64,000 nucleotides of DNA. Origin: Mycobacterium colombiense (GTDB taxonomy: Bacteria > Actinomycetota > Actinomycetes > Mycobacteriales > Mycobacteriaceae). Every line of letters begins with the position of its first letter. Position 1 is the first letter of the stretch. The notes beneath the pieces were generated by a model that saw nothing but the letters and a program-made list of their open reading frames with translations, did not search any database and was not told the DNA's origin. The stretch is from the NCBI RefSeq assembly GCF_001953985.1, contig NZ_MBEI01000006.1:62001-126000 (forward strand), read 5' to 3'. Below, in pieces: positions 32,249-41,272 of this stretch. Position numbers and translations under genes: made by a program.

Positions 32249-33780
32249 ATGACGCACGGATGGACCTCCGCGATCACGCCGCGTCGACGAAACCCGCTGT
32301 AATACTTCACCCTTCTGGGGTGACGGTGAGTTTCGACGAACTCGAGGCCAGCGCGAATCGGCTGGCCCATTATTTGCGCCGGCAAGGTCTTGCGGCGGGA
32401 GACACGATTGCCGTCGCGATGGAGAACAACGAGCACATCCATGCGGTGATGTGGGCTGCGAGGAGAAGCGGTCTGTACTACACGTTGATCAATACGCAAC
32501 TGAGCGCCGCCGAAATCTCCTACATTGTGGGTGACAGCGGAGCGAAGGCGATCATTTCGTCAGTGGCGATGCGCGCTGTGTGCCAACAGCTGTCGGAATC
32601 ACTCCCGCGTGGATTGCCATCCGTGGCGCTTATCGCCGACGGTGAACTTGAAGGGTGGCGACGCTATCCGGACTGCGTGGCCGCCATGCCAGCGACATCC
32701 CTTGCGGGTGAATGCGACGGGCGGCTTCTCCAGTACTCGGCCGGAAGTACCGGACGTCCGAAGGGGATTCGCCGCGCATTGGAGGCCGCCAGCTCTGTTC
32801 GAACGAGTTTGTCGACGCCCGTCTTCGAAGCACTCGGTGTGACAAGCGATTCCGTGTACATGAGTCCAGCGCCGACGTATCACACCGCACCGGCGATGTG
32901 GACGATGGCTGCCCAGGCCGTTGGCGCCACCACCGTCATGATGGAAGCGTTCGATGCCGAGGGCGCGCTGGACTGCATCGAGCGGTACGGCATCACCCAT
33001 GCGCAGTTCGTCCCGACGATGTTCGTCAGGATGCTCCGGCTTCCCAAGGCGACGCGAATGCGGTTCGACCTGTCGACGCTTGAGCGTGTGGTTCATGCCG
33101 CCGCGCCGTGTCCACCCGAGATCAAGCGGCAGATGATCGAGTGGTGGGGTCCGATCGTCGATGAGTACTACGGCTCCTCAGAAGGCGCGGGTATCTCATT
33201 CATCCGCGCCGAAGACTGGCTGCGCCACCCGGGTTCGGTGGGCAAGCCAATGCTGGGAGTGCCGCACATCCTCGACGAGGACGGCAACGAGCTCGCAGCG
33301 GGACAGGTCGGCGACATCTATTACGAAGGCGGCTATCCATTCGAATACCTCAACGATGCAGAAAAGACCGCTGCGGCACGCAATTCAAAAGGCTGGGCGA
33401 CCGTCGGCGACGTCGGCTACCTGGACGACGACGGCTACCTGTACCTCACTGACCGTCGTCATCACATGATCATCTCGGGAGGCGTCAACATCTATCCGCA
33501 GGAGACCGAGGATGCCCTGGTGTGCCATCCGCTGGTGGTCGACGCCGCGGTGTTCGGCGTATCGGACGAGGTGATGGGGCAGTCAGTCACGGCGGTAGTT
33601 CAACTAGTCGATCCGGCGCAGGCCACGCCGCAGCTCGCCGACGAGTTGGTGGGGTGGCTGCGAAATCGGCTAGCTCACTACAAGTGCCCGCGATCGCTGT
33701 ACTTCGAACCGCGGTTGCCACGCAGCGACGCCGGAAAGTTGTACAAACAAAACCTGATCAGCAAGTACTCGCGGCGCTGA
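32245..33780 (+). CDS. Acyl-CoA synthetase (AMP-binding ligase)
   Basis: 511-residue FadD-type ligase. Motifs are LLQYSAGSTGRPKGIRRAL (AMP loop with a Ser-to-Ala change), DEYYGSSEGAG, GWATVGDVGYLDDDG, the hinge DRRHHMIISGGVNIYPQE and the C-terminal Lys in RSDAGKLYKQNL. It starts with GTG overlapping the nitroreductase stop. It is the last gene of the operon from 30486 and the last gene of the island. The following 281 bases are non-coding before the core chromosome gene bcp. Confidence 0.9.
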   Translation: MNDARMDLRDHAASTKPAVILHPSGVTVSFDELEASANRLAHYLRRQGLAAGDTIAVAMENNEHIHAVMWAARRSGLYYTLINTQLSAAEISYIVGDSGAKAIISSVAMRAVCQQLSESLPRGLPSVALIADGELEGWRRYPDCVAAMPATSLAGECDGRLLQYSAGSTGRPKGIRRALEAASSVRTSLSTPVFEALGVTSDSVYMSPAPTYHTAPAMWTMAAQAVGATTVMMEAFDAEGALDCIERYGITHAQFVPTMFVRMLRLPKATRMRFDLSTLERVVHAAAPCPPEIKRQMIEWWGPIVDEYYGSSEGAGISFIRAEDWLRHPGSVGKPMLGVPHILDEDGNELAAGQVGDIYYEGGYPFEYLNDAEKTAAARNSKGWATVGDVGYLDDDGYLYLTDRRHHMIISGGVNIYPQETEDALVCHPLVVDAAVFGVSDEVMGQSVTAVVQLVDPAQATPQLADELVGWLRNRLAHYKCPRSLYFEPRLPRSDAGKLYKQNLISKYSRR

Positions 33781-34061
33781 GCTCGGCCTGGCCTGACTTC
33801 GGCGAGCGGAAAGGCCTCGTCACAGATTTGTTCGACGGCCGGCTCTAGCACCGCCCTGGGTAGTGATGTTTGGGCATGTAGCACAACGCCTTTCAGCCAT
33901 AACGACAACGAAATTGGTGGTTCGTTATCGCTGCGCGCTGCCGAGTTGGCTCGCTGGGGTGTTCAGCCGAGGGCTGTAGCAGACCCGCCCGTGAGCAATG
34001 GGTAAGTGCTACCCAAGATAATTACACAGTTGTTATTTGCACAAGGGAGAACGTGGAGCGG
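33781..34061. other. Non-coding junction between island and conserved chromosome
   Basis: No gene is supported in these 281 bases between two convergent genes. It is more AT-rich than its surroundings and holds ATAACGA (33899-33905) with its inverse TCGTTAT (33922-33928), and a TGGGTA/TACCCA hairpin at 33999-34015. Neither is followed by a T-run, so neither is a convincing intrinsic terminator. It marks the boundary between the accessory catabolic genes and the bcp block that matches the M. tuberculosis chromosome. Confidence 0.6.
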
Positions 34062-34535
34062 TTAGATCGACAATTCTCGCCGCAGCTTGGCGACGTGGCC
34101 GGTGGCCTTGACGTTGTACTGCGCGACGGCGATCTTGCCCTTCTCGTCGACCACGAACGTCGAACGGATGACGCCGGTGACCGTCTTGCCGTACATCTGC
34201 TTTTCGCCGTACGCGCCATAGTTGGTCAGGACCTTGCGCTCGGGGTCGGACAGCAGCGGGAACGTCAGTTTCTCGGCGTCGCGGAACTTGGCGAGCTTCT
34301 CCGGCTGGTCGGGGGAGATCCCGATGACCGCGAGGCCGGCCCCGTTGAGCTCGGCCAGACTGTCCCGAAAGTCGCACGCCTGCTTGGTGCAGCCGGGCGT
34401 CGACGCGGCCGGGTAGAAGTACACGACGACGCGACGCCCCTTGTAGTCGGCCAGGGATACCTTGTTGCCGTCGGCGTCGGGCAGGCTGAAGGGGGGCGCT
34501 TTGTCGCCCGGTGCAAGCCGCGTGGTCTCGGTCAA
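34062..34535 (-). CDS. bcp: Thiol peroxidase Bcp (atypical 2-Cys peroxiredoxin)
   Basis: 157-residue peroxiredoxin reducing hydrogen peroxide and organic peroxides with thioredoxin-type donors in the cytoplasm. The peroxidatic Cys and nearby resolving Cys are in STPGCTKQACDF, six residues apart as in BCP enzymes. TTG 34535 (AAGGGA upstream) gives the same length as the M. tuberculosis protein Rv2521; a GTG seven codons earlier is possible. It is divergent from the small membrane protein gene at 34640. Confidence 0.93.
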   Translation of the reverse strand: MTETTRLAPGDKAPPFSLPDADGNKVSLADYKGRRVVVYFYPAASTPGCTKQACDFRDSLAELNGAGLAVIGISPDQPEKLAKFRDAEKLTFPLLSDPERKVLTNYGAYGEKQMYGKTVTGVIRSTFVVDEKGKIAVAQYNVKATGHVAKLRRELSI

Positions 34536-34639
34536 GGTGGGTCCCTTTCTGTTCACCGGAGCGTTGGGGTTACCGCCAGCTGATCTAGGGTAGTTCGGGC
34601 AGGTGCATGTGCCGGATAGTGGGCGACTTGGAGGACACA

Positions 34640-34867
34640 GTGGCGGACCGGGATCCCGAAGCCATCAAGCAGGACATCGACGTCGCCCGTGACCAGCTGG
34701 CGGCCACCGTCGACTCGCTTGCCGAGCGGGCCAATCCTCGGCGGCTCGCCGACGACCTCAAGATCCGGGTGATCGGATTCGTGCAGAAGCCGGCGGTGCT
34801 GGCGTCGCTGGCCGGGGTCGGGGCCATCGTCGTGGTGGTGGTTGTGCGCCGTGTCAGGAATCGGTGA
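34640..34867 (+). CDS. DUF3618 small membrane protein (Rv2520c-like)
   Basis: 75-residue protein with a charged N-terminal helix (DPEAIKQDIDVARDQL) typical of DUF3618 and one hydrophobic segment near the C-terminus (VLASLAGVGAIVVVVVV) followed by arginines, predicted as a membrane anchor. GTG 34640 follows GGAGG at good spacing and gives the recalled length of Rv2520c; the frame also opens at ATG 34607. Its last 14 bases overlap the convergent large membrane protein gene. Function unknown. Confidence 0.85.
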   Translation: MADRDPEAIKQDIDVARDQLAATVDSLAERANPRRLADDLKIRVIGFVQKPAVLASLAGVGAIVVVVVVRRVRNR

Positions 34868-36593
34868 CGCGGCCGGCCTGAACGTACACCGGAATGTCGT
34901 CGGCCCAGGGCTGATTGGTGGCCATGTCGTTGACGTGGCAGTAGCCGCGCTCGAATTCGCCCGTCGCCGCGTCGACCAGGCGGTATTCCTGCCGCTGGTG
35001 GTGGATGGGCTGGGCGTCCAGGATGACGACCCGCACCTCGCCCGGCTCGAACCCGCACCGCTGCTGCAGCGCCTCGATCAGGCACTCGTTGTGCATGTGC
35101 CCGTCGCCGAAGTTCCAGCCGAGAACCATTGAGCACAGGACCTCGCCCTCACACAGGTTGTAATCGTCCTCGTCGTAGTCGGCCATGGCCCGGTGCGCCA
35201 GGGTGAGCAGCGCGCGTCCGTGCGTGTTCATGCCGCGGAACGCCAGGGCGAGGTGCAGCGGGATCAGGGTCTCCTCTTTGCTGCCGTACAACCGCTCGAG
35301 CTGCAGGTGCTGCATCGGGCCCAGGGCGCGGGAGCCGACGCGGAACTTCTCGTCGGCCGACGGCCGCACGCACCACAGTGTGGTGTCCCAGTTGCCGGCG
35401 TAGTACCGCATGCCGGGCAGGAACGAGACCTTGCGCGGGTAGAGGTTGCCGAGGGCGACGGTGCCGGCGATGACCGCGAACAGGACGGCGATCGGCAGCG
35501 GGTGGGCGATGTCCGACAGCCCCAGGGGCGCGTGCGCGACGAACAGCCACAGCACCCCGAAGATCATGAACACGTTCCACTCCAGCGGGACGCCCATCGG
35601 GAAGGCCAGCAGGATGTTGAGGTGGAACACGATCATCACGAAGGCTGCCAGCGTCGTCGGCCACCCGCCGTGTGAGAAGAGCAGCACCAGCGGTACCAGA
35701 CCCTCCACCGCGGTCGAGAAGTGCGCGATGAAGCCCGCCAATGCGCTGGGCCGCAGGTCGTCCGGATGGTGCTTGAACATCGACCGCTTGAGCGGGCCCG
35801 AGGGGATGAACGGATTGTTCGCCAGCATGGTCGAGATCACGAACGGGAAGTGCTTGTTCAGCTTCGAGGTCGCCGCGCCCAGCCAGATGACCATGAACAC
35901 GACCTTGGCGCCGACGACGATGTCGGACCCGGCGAACAGAAACGTCAGCGCCAGCGGCGCGTAGACCTCGCCCCGCGCGGCCAGAAAGATCACCTTGTCG
36001 CGCAGGCTGAGCACGGCCAGCACCGCCAGAATCGCAACGGTCCGCCACCCCGGCAGCACGCCGATCTCCGTGTGCAGAGCGGGAATTGGCCCGCTGCCGT
36101 CGGCCAGCAGCGCGGACACGAGCAGCACCAGCAGCATGCCGTACAGCAACGCGTCCAACGGAGTCCGGTTGCTGCCGTTGGTCAACGGCACCCGCGTCGG
36201 CCAGGGCGGCAACCGGATAGTGCCGGGCCGCAGCCAGTACAGGATCGACCCCATCGGGGGGAAGTAGCGCCCGGCCAACGGGCCGAAGCAGCAACCGAGG
36301 CCGATGACTTCGAACAGCATCGTGTAGAGCACGGCCTTCTGAAACACGATCGGCTCCGACCACCACGCGCCGACCTGTGTGAAGCCGCCGATGCCGGACG
36401 TCGACCAGGCGAACAGCCATGCGCCGAGGATGTACAGCGCGATCTTCACGCCGTACATCACATGCATCACCAGTGGGGTGCCGAAGCCGTGCTCGGCGAT
36501 GTGGCGCGCCATCGGCACAATCCGCTCGGCGCGCGGGCGGGCGCTCCACTCGGTCATGTCGACGACGGGCAGGTTGGGCCGGATGAACCCCAT
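34854..36593 (-). CDS. DUF3556 polytopic membrane protein (HTTM-like)
   Basis: 579-residue integral membrane protein. The N-terminal MGFIRPNLPVVD is followed by about eight to ten hydrophobic segments, then a soluble C-terminal domain of some 170 residues (from about 410) rich in Glu, Asp and His. Such DUF3556 proteins are common in mycobacteria and related in layout to the HTTM/vitamin K carboxylase-like family. ATG 36593 has AAGGAG seven bases upstream; 126 further open codons are non-coding GC-rich sequence. Function unknown. Confidence 0.85.
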   Translation of the reverse strand: MGFIRPNLPVVDMTEWSARPRAERIVPMARHIAEHGFGTPLVMHVMYGVKIALYILGAWLFAWSTSGIGGFTQVGAWWSEPIVFQKAVLYTMLFEVIGLGCCFGPLAGRYFPPMGSILYWLRPGTIRLPPWPTRVPLTNGSNRTPLDALLYGMLLVLLVSALLADGSGPIPALHTEIGVLPGWRTVAILAVLAVLSLRDKVIFLAARGEVYAPLALTFLFAGSDIVVGAKVVFMVIWLGAATSKLNKHFPFVISTMLANNPFIPSGPLKRSMFKHHPDDLRPSALAGFIAHFSTAVEGLVPLVLLFSHGGWPTTLAAFVMIVFHLNILLAFPMGVPLEWNVFMIFGVLWLFVAHAPLGLSDIAHPLPIAVLFAVIAGTVALGNLYPRKVSFLPGMRYYAGNWDTTLWCVRPSADEKFRVGSRALGPMQHLQLERLYGSKEETLIPLHLALAFRGMNTHGRALLTLAHRAMADYDEDDYNLCEGEVLCSMVLGWNFGDGHMHNECLIEALQQRCGFEPGEVRVVILDAQPIHHQRQEYRLVDAATGEFERGYCHVNDMATNQPWADDIPVYVQAGRVTDS

Positions 36594-36750
36594 TGCAGCT
36601 CCTTCGGCGCAGCGTGTCTCAAGGGGGCCTATCGGCGCTTCTGGCGCCAATCGGTGCCAGCAAGAAATTACCTGCAGGAGGGGCTTTTGCGATGCGATAC
36701 GACGGCAAACGGGTAGGGGCCCGGCGTCGCCGTGGCGACGGTGGTTCGGC

Positions 36751-37017
36751 CTACTCCCAGCCTGGCGGGTCGTTCTCGGCCATGTAGGCCTCCCATGCGG
36801 CGCGCCGCAGGGTCCGGGTGTGCAAGTCCTGGCAGATCGCCTGCGCCTCGGCGGCGGTGATGGCCCGGCCCAGGTCGTGGTGCACAAAGCCGTCGTCGAC
36901 GCGCTCGGCGCGGAAGCCGCCGGTCGAGACCGCATGGACTCGATATTCGCTGCGGTCGTCGATGTTGGCATGGAAGTGGCCGTCGTAGGGTTCGACCCAC
37001 TTCAACTCAGTTTTCAC
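36751..37017 (-). CDS. Conserved small hypothetical protein
   Basis: 88-residue protein starting at GTG 37017, preceded by AGAGGGG five bases away; the frame is open to 37137, but that part is untypical. It contains KWVEPYDGHFHANIDDRSEYR and a Trp/Glu-rich C-terminus, without signal peptide or membrane segment. It is transcribed toward the large membrane protein gene, 157 bases upstream of it, and could share its mRNA. I do not recognise a characterised family. Confidence 0.65.
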   Translation of the reverse strand: MKTELKWVEPYDGHFHANIDDRSEYRVHAVSTGGFRAERVDDGFVHHDLGRAITAAEAQAICQDLHTRTLRRAAWEAYMAENDPPGWE

Positions 37018-37120
37018 AAGTCCCCTCTGAAAAACCCCGTCGCAGAGATGGTAGGGCTCGCAGGGGAGCTGGGAAAAGGATTTCTCGGAGATTGTTACCC
37101 AACGGGCCAGCCCCGATAGA

Positions 37121-37149
37121 GGTAAAGAAGCCCCCAATATGTGGTGGGC

Positions 37150-37150
<1 letters not shown>
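37121..37150 (-). terminator. Possible terminator after tRNA-Lys
   Basis: On the minus strand, directly after the tRNA CCA, AGCCC and GGGCT can pair around a 12-base loop and are followed by TTCTTTA. The stem is short and the T-run interrupted, so this is a weak candidate compared with the tRNA-His terminator. Confidence 0.35.
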
Positions 37151-37225
<75 letters not shown>

Positions 37226-37434
37226 ATGTGGTCGGCCGAGACCGCGTAGGCGACAATAACAGGCGTTGCGCCACGGAGTGAAATCCCGACCTCGTTCCAG
37301 GATAGCTGCCCGGGGGTGGGCAAGCCGGGAAACGTCCGGGCTCGCGCTCGCCAGCCGTGGCCCCGGCCGCCGTCGACTTGTCGCCGCCAAATCCCCTGTT
37401 GTGGTGAAAGACACTGTCGTGTAACGAATTACGT
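37226..37434. other. Intergenic region upstream of tRNA-Lys
   Basis: 209 bases without a credible gene between tRNA-Lys and the 3' end of the Eis-like gene. The tRNA promoter must lie here. TATTGT on the minus strand (37253-37258), about 28 bases before the tRNA, is a possible -10 box, without a clear -35. Nothing else is visible. Confidence 0.4.
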
Positions 37435-38673
37435 CTACAACACCGTGCCGGTGTACGGTGCCCGGTCGGTGCTGAAGGCCGCGTCAAGCTCGCCCAGCGC
37501 TCCCTGGCGAACTTCGGTGATGCGGTTGGCGCGGGCCAGTTGGGAAGCCCGATGAGCCCCCATGTAGATGGTGGCCAAGTCGGCCAGCCCGATCTCGATG
37601 TGGGGGGACCCGTCGTGGGGCGTGCACTTCCCGGCGCCGCCGCGGATCTGTAGCTGGAAGCGCCCGCCCGCCAGCTCGAGCGGGTCTGTGACTTCCAGCA
37701 CGATGTCAGCGTCGGCGCCGTAGGTTCGGGCCCCGAGCGCTTCGGGGACGTCGTTGATGCGCACCCATAGGAAGTCGCTCACGCCCTTGGTTTCGGCGGC
37801 GCGCTGGTCGACGAGTTTGAGCGGCAGCGGATCGTCGGGGGGCACGTCGATCTCGATGCGATAGAACATCTCCAAGACCAGGAGAGTCTGCAACAGCTCG
37901 GTGTGCGCTTCATCGGTGATGGGGCAGAAGTCCTCGACGACCACGGTGCCCAGCGGCGGGCGGAACGCGTGCTGGTGCGAGCCGACGACCCGGTAGGTCA
38001 AGAAGCCGTCGGGGTGGATCGTGTAATGCAGCGCAGATCCGTTGCCGCGCTGGGTCGGTCGGTCGTCCAGCGAGTCCGCCCACCACGCGTCGTCCCGGGA
38101 TATCGCGCCATTGGTTGCGGCACACCATCGTTCGTAGAGCCCGGGCAGATGCCGTCGTGCCTCGGCTGCGTTGACCTCGCGCGCCCGAATCCGGCTGGGC
38201 TTGTCGCGCAACTTCGCGAAGCGGCGGTCGATCGCATAGGTGTGGCTGTAGCTCGAGACGCCGGCACCGAAGCCGTCGTACATCGCGGTCTGCGTCGGAA
38301 CGCCACACACGATCGGATAGCCGCGGTCCAGCAGTATTCCAAGTCCCTTGGCGCTGAGCTGCGCCCAAAGTCCCTCGCCCTGATGCGTTGACGCGACGGC
38401 GATCATCGTCAGCCACGCGGCCCGCAGATTTTCACCACCCGGCACGGTGAGCCGCGAACGGTAGATGATGGACGTTCCCACCAGATTGGGATGGTCCGGA
38501 TCGGAGACGTCCTCGGCAATGAGAATGTCCTCGAGGCTGACTCGGCGTTTCCACGCCTCGAAGTCTTCGGGCCCCACGGGGTCGCCGAATGTCCGGGCCT
38601 GGTTCTCAAAAACCGCCTGCCAGTCGTCTTCGGTGGGATGCCGGATATTCGTGCCGTCGTCCGTGTCGTCCAT
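37435..38673 (-). CDS. Eis-like GNAT N-acetyltransferase
   Basis: 412-residue protein with the Eis architecture: N-terminal GNAT domain, central GNAT-like domain and C-terminal sterol-carrier-like domain. It shares with recalled M. tuberculosis Eis the segments PTEDDW, LRAAWLTMIAVASTHQGEGLW, IDRRFAKL and IYMGAHRASQLARANR. Tyr132 (AMYDGFGAG) aligns with the Eis general-acid Tyr126; the C-terminus is Val-Leu rather than Phe. Eis enzymes acetylate aminoglycosides and host proteins with acetyl-CoA. ATG 38673 fits the homologues; the frame opens 16 codons earlier. Activity of this copy is not proven. Confidence 0.87.
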   Translation of the reverse strand: MDDTDDGTNIRHPTEDDWQAVFENQARTFGDPVGPEDFEAWKRRVSLEDILIAEDVSDPDHPNLVGTSIIYRSRLTVPGGENLRAAWLTMIAVASTHQGEGLWAQLSAKGLGILLDRGYPIVCGVPTQTAMYDGFGAGVSSYSHTYAIDRRFAKLRDKPSRIRAREVNAAEARRHLPGLYERWCAATNGAISRDDAWWADSLDDRPTQRGNGSALHYTIHPDGFLTYRVVGSHQHAFRPPLGTVVVEDFCPITDEAHTELLQTLLVLEMFYRIEIDVPPDDPLPLKLVDQRAAETKGVSDFLWVRINDVPEALGARTYGADADIVLEVTDPLELAGGRFQLQIRGGAGKCTPHDGSPHIEIGLADLATIYMGAHRASQLARANRITEVRQGALGELDAAFSTDRAPYTGTVL

Positions 38674-38871
38674 TGCGCATCCAATCTGGTTGTAGCCCAG
38701 GCAAACCGGCACTGCGCGCAAGTACCGAGTGCGCTTCTACGTTCGATACCCGAGTGCCCGAGCGTCAAACCTCGATCCGAACATCGGGAGCGCGCGCCAC
38801 GAATAGGCGCTGATGTGAGCAATTCAATACCGGACGGATCAAATGGCGCGGTTTCGGGTAGGCGGTAGGCC

Positions 38872-41259
38872 ATGCTGCAAGTAATCACCCGGCTTGCCAT
38901 CGCTGCGCCGCGCCGCCTCATCGCGATCGCGGTGCTGGTGTTTTTGGGCGCCGCGATCTTCGGGCTTCCGGTGGTCAACGGCCTTTCCGGCGGTGGTTTT
39001 CAGGACCCGACGTCGGAGTCATCGCGGGCGACCGGCACCCTTCGGGACAAGTTCAACCAGACGGATCAGCAGATGCTGATCGTCGTCACCGCCCCGACGG
39101 GCGCCCGCGGCGAGCAGGCCCACCGGGTCGGCACCGAGATCGTCGACCAGCTGAAACGTTCGCCGTGGGTGCTGAACGTGTCGTCGGCGTGGACGTCGCC
39201 GCCGGCGGCCGCCGCCCAGCTGATCAGCAAGGACGACAAGTCCGGAATGATCGTGGCCGGCCTGAAGGGCGGGGAGAACGACGCGCAGCGATACGCCAGC
39301 ACGCTGACCAAGGACCTGGTGCATGACCGCGACGGCGTCACCGTGCGCGCCGGCGGGATGGCGGTGGCGTATGCGCAGATCAACGACCAGAACCAGCGTG
39401 ACCTGCTGCTGATGGAGTCGATCGCGATTCCGCTGAGCTTCGCGGTGCTGGTGTGGGTGCTCGGTGGTTTGGTGGCCGCGGTAATGCCGATCGTCTTGGG
39501 CGCATTGGCCATCGTGTGCACCATGTCGGTGTTGCGGCTGATCAGTTTCGCCACCGACGTGTCGACGTACGCCCTGGACCTCAGCATCGCGATGGGCCTC
39601 GCCCTGGCGATCGACTACAACCTGCTGATCATCACCCGCTACCGCGAGGAACTGGCCCGCACCGAGGACCGCAACCGCAACCAGGAGCTGATGCGGCAGA
39701 TGGCCCGAAACCAGGCACTGATGCGGACCATGGCCACCGCGGGCAGGACGGTGTTGTTCTCTGCCACCACGGTCGGGTTGTCGATGGCGGTGATGGCGCT
39801 GTTCCCGACGAATTTTCTGAAGTCGTCCGCCTACACCATCGTGGCCACCGCGGCCATCGTCGCGATTGCGACCGTGGTCGTCACCCCGGCCGCAATCGTG
39901 CTGCTGGGGCCGCGTTTGGACACGATGGACGCCCGCCGAGTGCTGCACCGCATCCTGCACGGGCAGCGGCCGTTCCGCGATCACGCGCACCAGCCGCTCG
40001 TGGCGCAGTTCTGGTACCGCTCGACCAAGTTCGTGCTGCGCCGCGCCCTGCCGACCGGCCTGAGCGTCGTCGCGCTGCTGTTGTTGCTGGGGGTGCCGTT
40101 TCTGGGCGTGAAGTGGGGCTTTCCCGACGAGCGCGTGCTTCCTCGATCGGCGTCGGCGCGCCAGGTGGCCGACATGCTGGACACCGATTTCGCCAGCGGG
40201 TTGGGGAACGCGGTGTCGGTCGTCGTCCCCGACGCCCACGGCGTGACCCCCGGTGACCTGCAGCGCTACGCCGCCGAGCTGTCCCGGGTGCCCGACGTCT
40301 CCGGGGTCAGCGCACCGACCGGGACGTTCGTGGCCGGAAACCGGGTGGGGCCGCCCGCAGCGGCCACCGGCATGGCCAACGGCGGCGCGTTCCTCACCGT
40401 GGACAGCACGGCGCCGCTGTATTCGCCGGCCTCGAACACCCAGCTGGATCGACTGCATCAGGTCGGCGGGCCGGCGGGACGGTCGGTGCAGATGACCGGC
40501 CTGGCCCAGATCAACCGCGACAGCGTCGATGCGATCACCACGCGACTGCCGCTCGTGTTCGGCCTGATCGCCCTGATCACCTTCGCGCTGCTGTTCTTGC
40601 TCACCGGCAGCGCGGTGCTGCCGCTGCAGGCGCTGGTGTGCAACGTGCTGTCACTGACGGCGGCATTCGGGGCGATGGTGTGGATCTTCCAGGACGGCAA
40701 CCTGGGTGCGCTGGGTACCACGCCCAACGGAACACTGAACGCCAACATCCCAGTGTTGTTGTTCTGCATCGCTTTTGGGCTTGCCATGGACTACGAGGTG
40801 TTCCTGGTCTCGCGCATCCACGAGTACTGGCTGGCCTCGCAAGCCGGTCGGGAGAAGACGCCGACCGACGCGGAGGCGCGCGCGGCCACCGACGAGAGCA
40901 CCGCGCTGGGCATCGCCGGCATCGGCCGGGTGGTCACCACCGCCGCGGTGGTGATGTCGATTTCCTTCGCCGCGTTGATCCCCGCGCACGTGTCGTTCAT
41001 GCGAATGCTGGGTCTGGGCCTCACGCTCGGTGTGCTCGTCGACGCCACCTTGGTGCGAATGGTGTTGGTGCCGGCCTTCATTCACCTGCTTGGCCGCTGG
41101 ACGTGGTGGGCTCCACGTTGGTCGGCGTTGTTGCGGGACCGGTCCGCGACGGGGGAGGGCGAGGCCGTCGCGGTGGGCCGGCGTCGCTGGGCCGCCGACG
41201 CGCCAAGGGTGCCCATGACCAGAAGGTGGCCCACCAGAGCCGCACCCGGTCGAAGTTGA
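38872..41259 (+). CDS. MMPL-family RND transporter
   Basis: 795-residue transporter with two repeats of membrane bundle plus periplasmic loop. TM1 follows the basic N-terminus, and the large loop is about residues 35-180. The paired Asp-Tyr proton-relay residues of MmpL proteins are Asp248-Tyr249 (LALAIDYN) and Asp640-Tyr641 (GLAMDYE). It lacks the long cytoplasmic tail of MmpL3. Such proteins export lipids or siderophores across the inner membrane. No MmpS gene is adjacent. It is divergent from the Eis-like gene and 13 bases before a DMT transporter. Substrate unknown. Confidence 0.9.
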   Translation: MLQVITRLAIAAPRRLIAIAVLVFLGAAIFGLPVVNGLSGGGFQDPTSESSRATGTLRDKFNQTDQQMLIVVTAPTGARGEQAHRVGTEIVDQLKRSPWVLNVSSAWTSPPAAAAQLISKDDKSGMIVAGLKGGENDAQRYASTLTKDLVHDRDGVTVRAGGMAVAYAQINDQNQRDLLLMESIAIPLSFAVLVWVLGGLVAAVMPIVLGALAIVCTMSVLRLISFATDVSTYALDLSIAMGLALAIDYNLLIITRYREELARTEDRNRNQELMRQMARNQALMRTMATAGRTVLFSATTVGLSMAVMALFPTNFLKSSAYTIVATAAIVAIATVVVTPAAIVLLGPRLDTMDARRVLHRILHGQRPFRDHAHQPLVAQFWYRSTKFVLRRALPTGLSVVALLLLLGVPFLGVKWGFPDERVLPRSASARQVADMLDTDFASGLGNAVSVVVPDAHGVTPGDLQRYAAELSRVPDVSGVSAPTGTFVAGNRVGPPAAATGMANGGAFLTVDSTAPLYSPASNTQLDRLHQVGGPAGRSVQMTGLAQINRDSVDAITTRLPLVFGLIALITFALLFLLTGSAVLPLQALVCNVLSLTAAFGAMVWIFQDGNLGALGTTPNGTLNANIPVLLFCIAFGLAMDYEVFLVSRIHEYWLASQAGREKTPTDAEARAATDESTALGIAGIGRVVTTAAVVMSISFAALIPAHVSFMRMLGLGLTLGVLVDATLVRMVLVPAFIHLLGRWTWWAPRWSALLRDRSATGEGEAVAVGRRRWAADAPRVPMTRRWPTRAAPGRS

Positions 41260-41272
41260 TACGGAAACCCTG

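Noticed and set aside
33840..34015. Candidate terminators or attachment repeats at the island end
   Set aside because: The dyads are short, lack T-runs, and no matching direct repeat was noticed at the other visible end, which also lies outside the window.
36594..36971. 126-codon N-terminal extension of the DUF3556 protein
   Set aside because: It has low-complexity Arg/Pro/Ser content and overlaps the small gene at 36751-37017; ATG 36593 has a good ribosome site and family N-terminus.
39019..40458. A 479-codon open frame antisense to the MMPL transporter gene
   Set aside because: It is a high-GC shadow frame: biased to Arg, His, Gln and Gly with no domain, while the sense frame encodes clear MMPL motifs.
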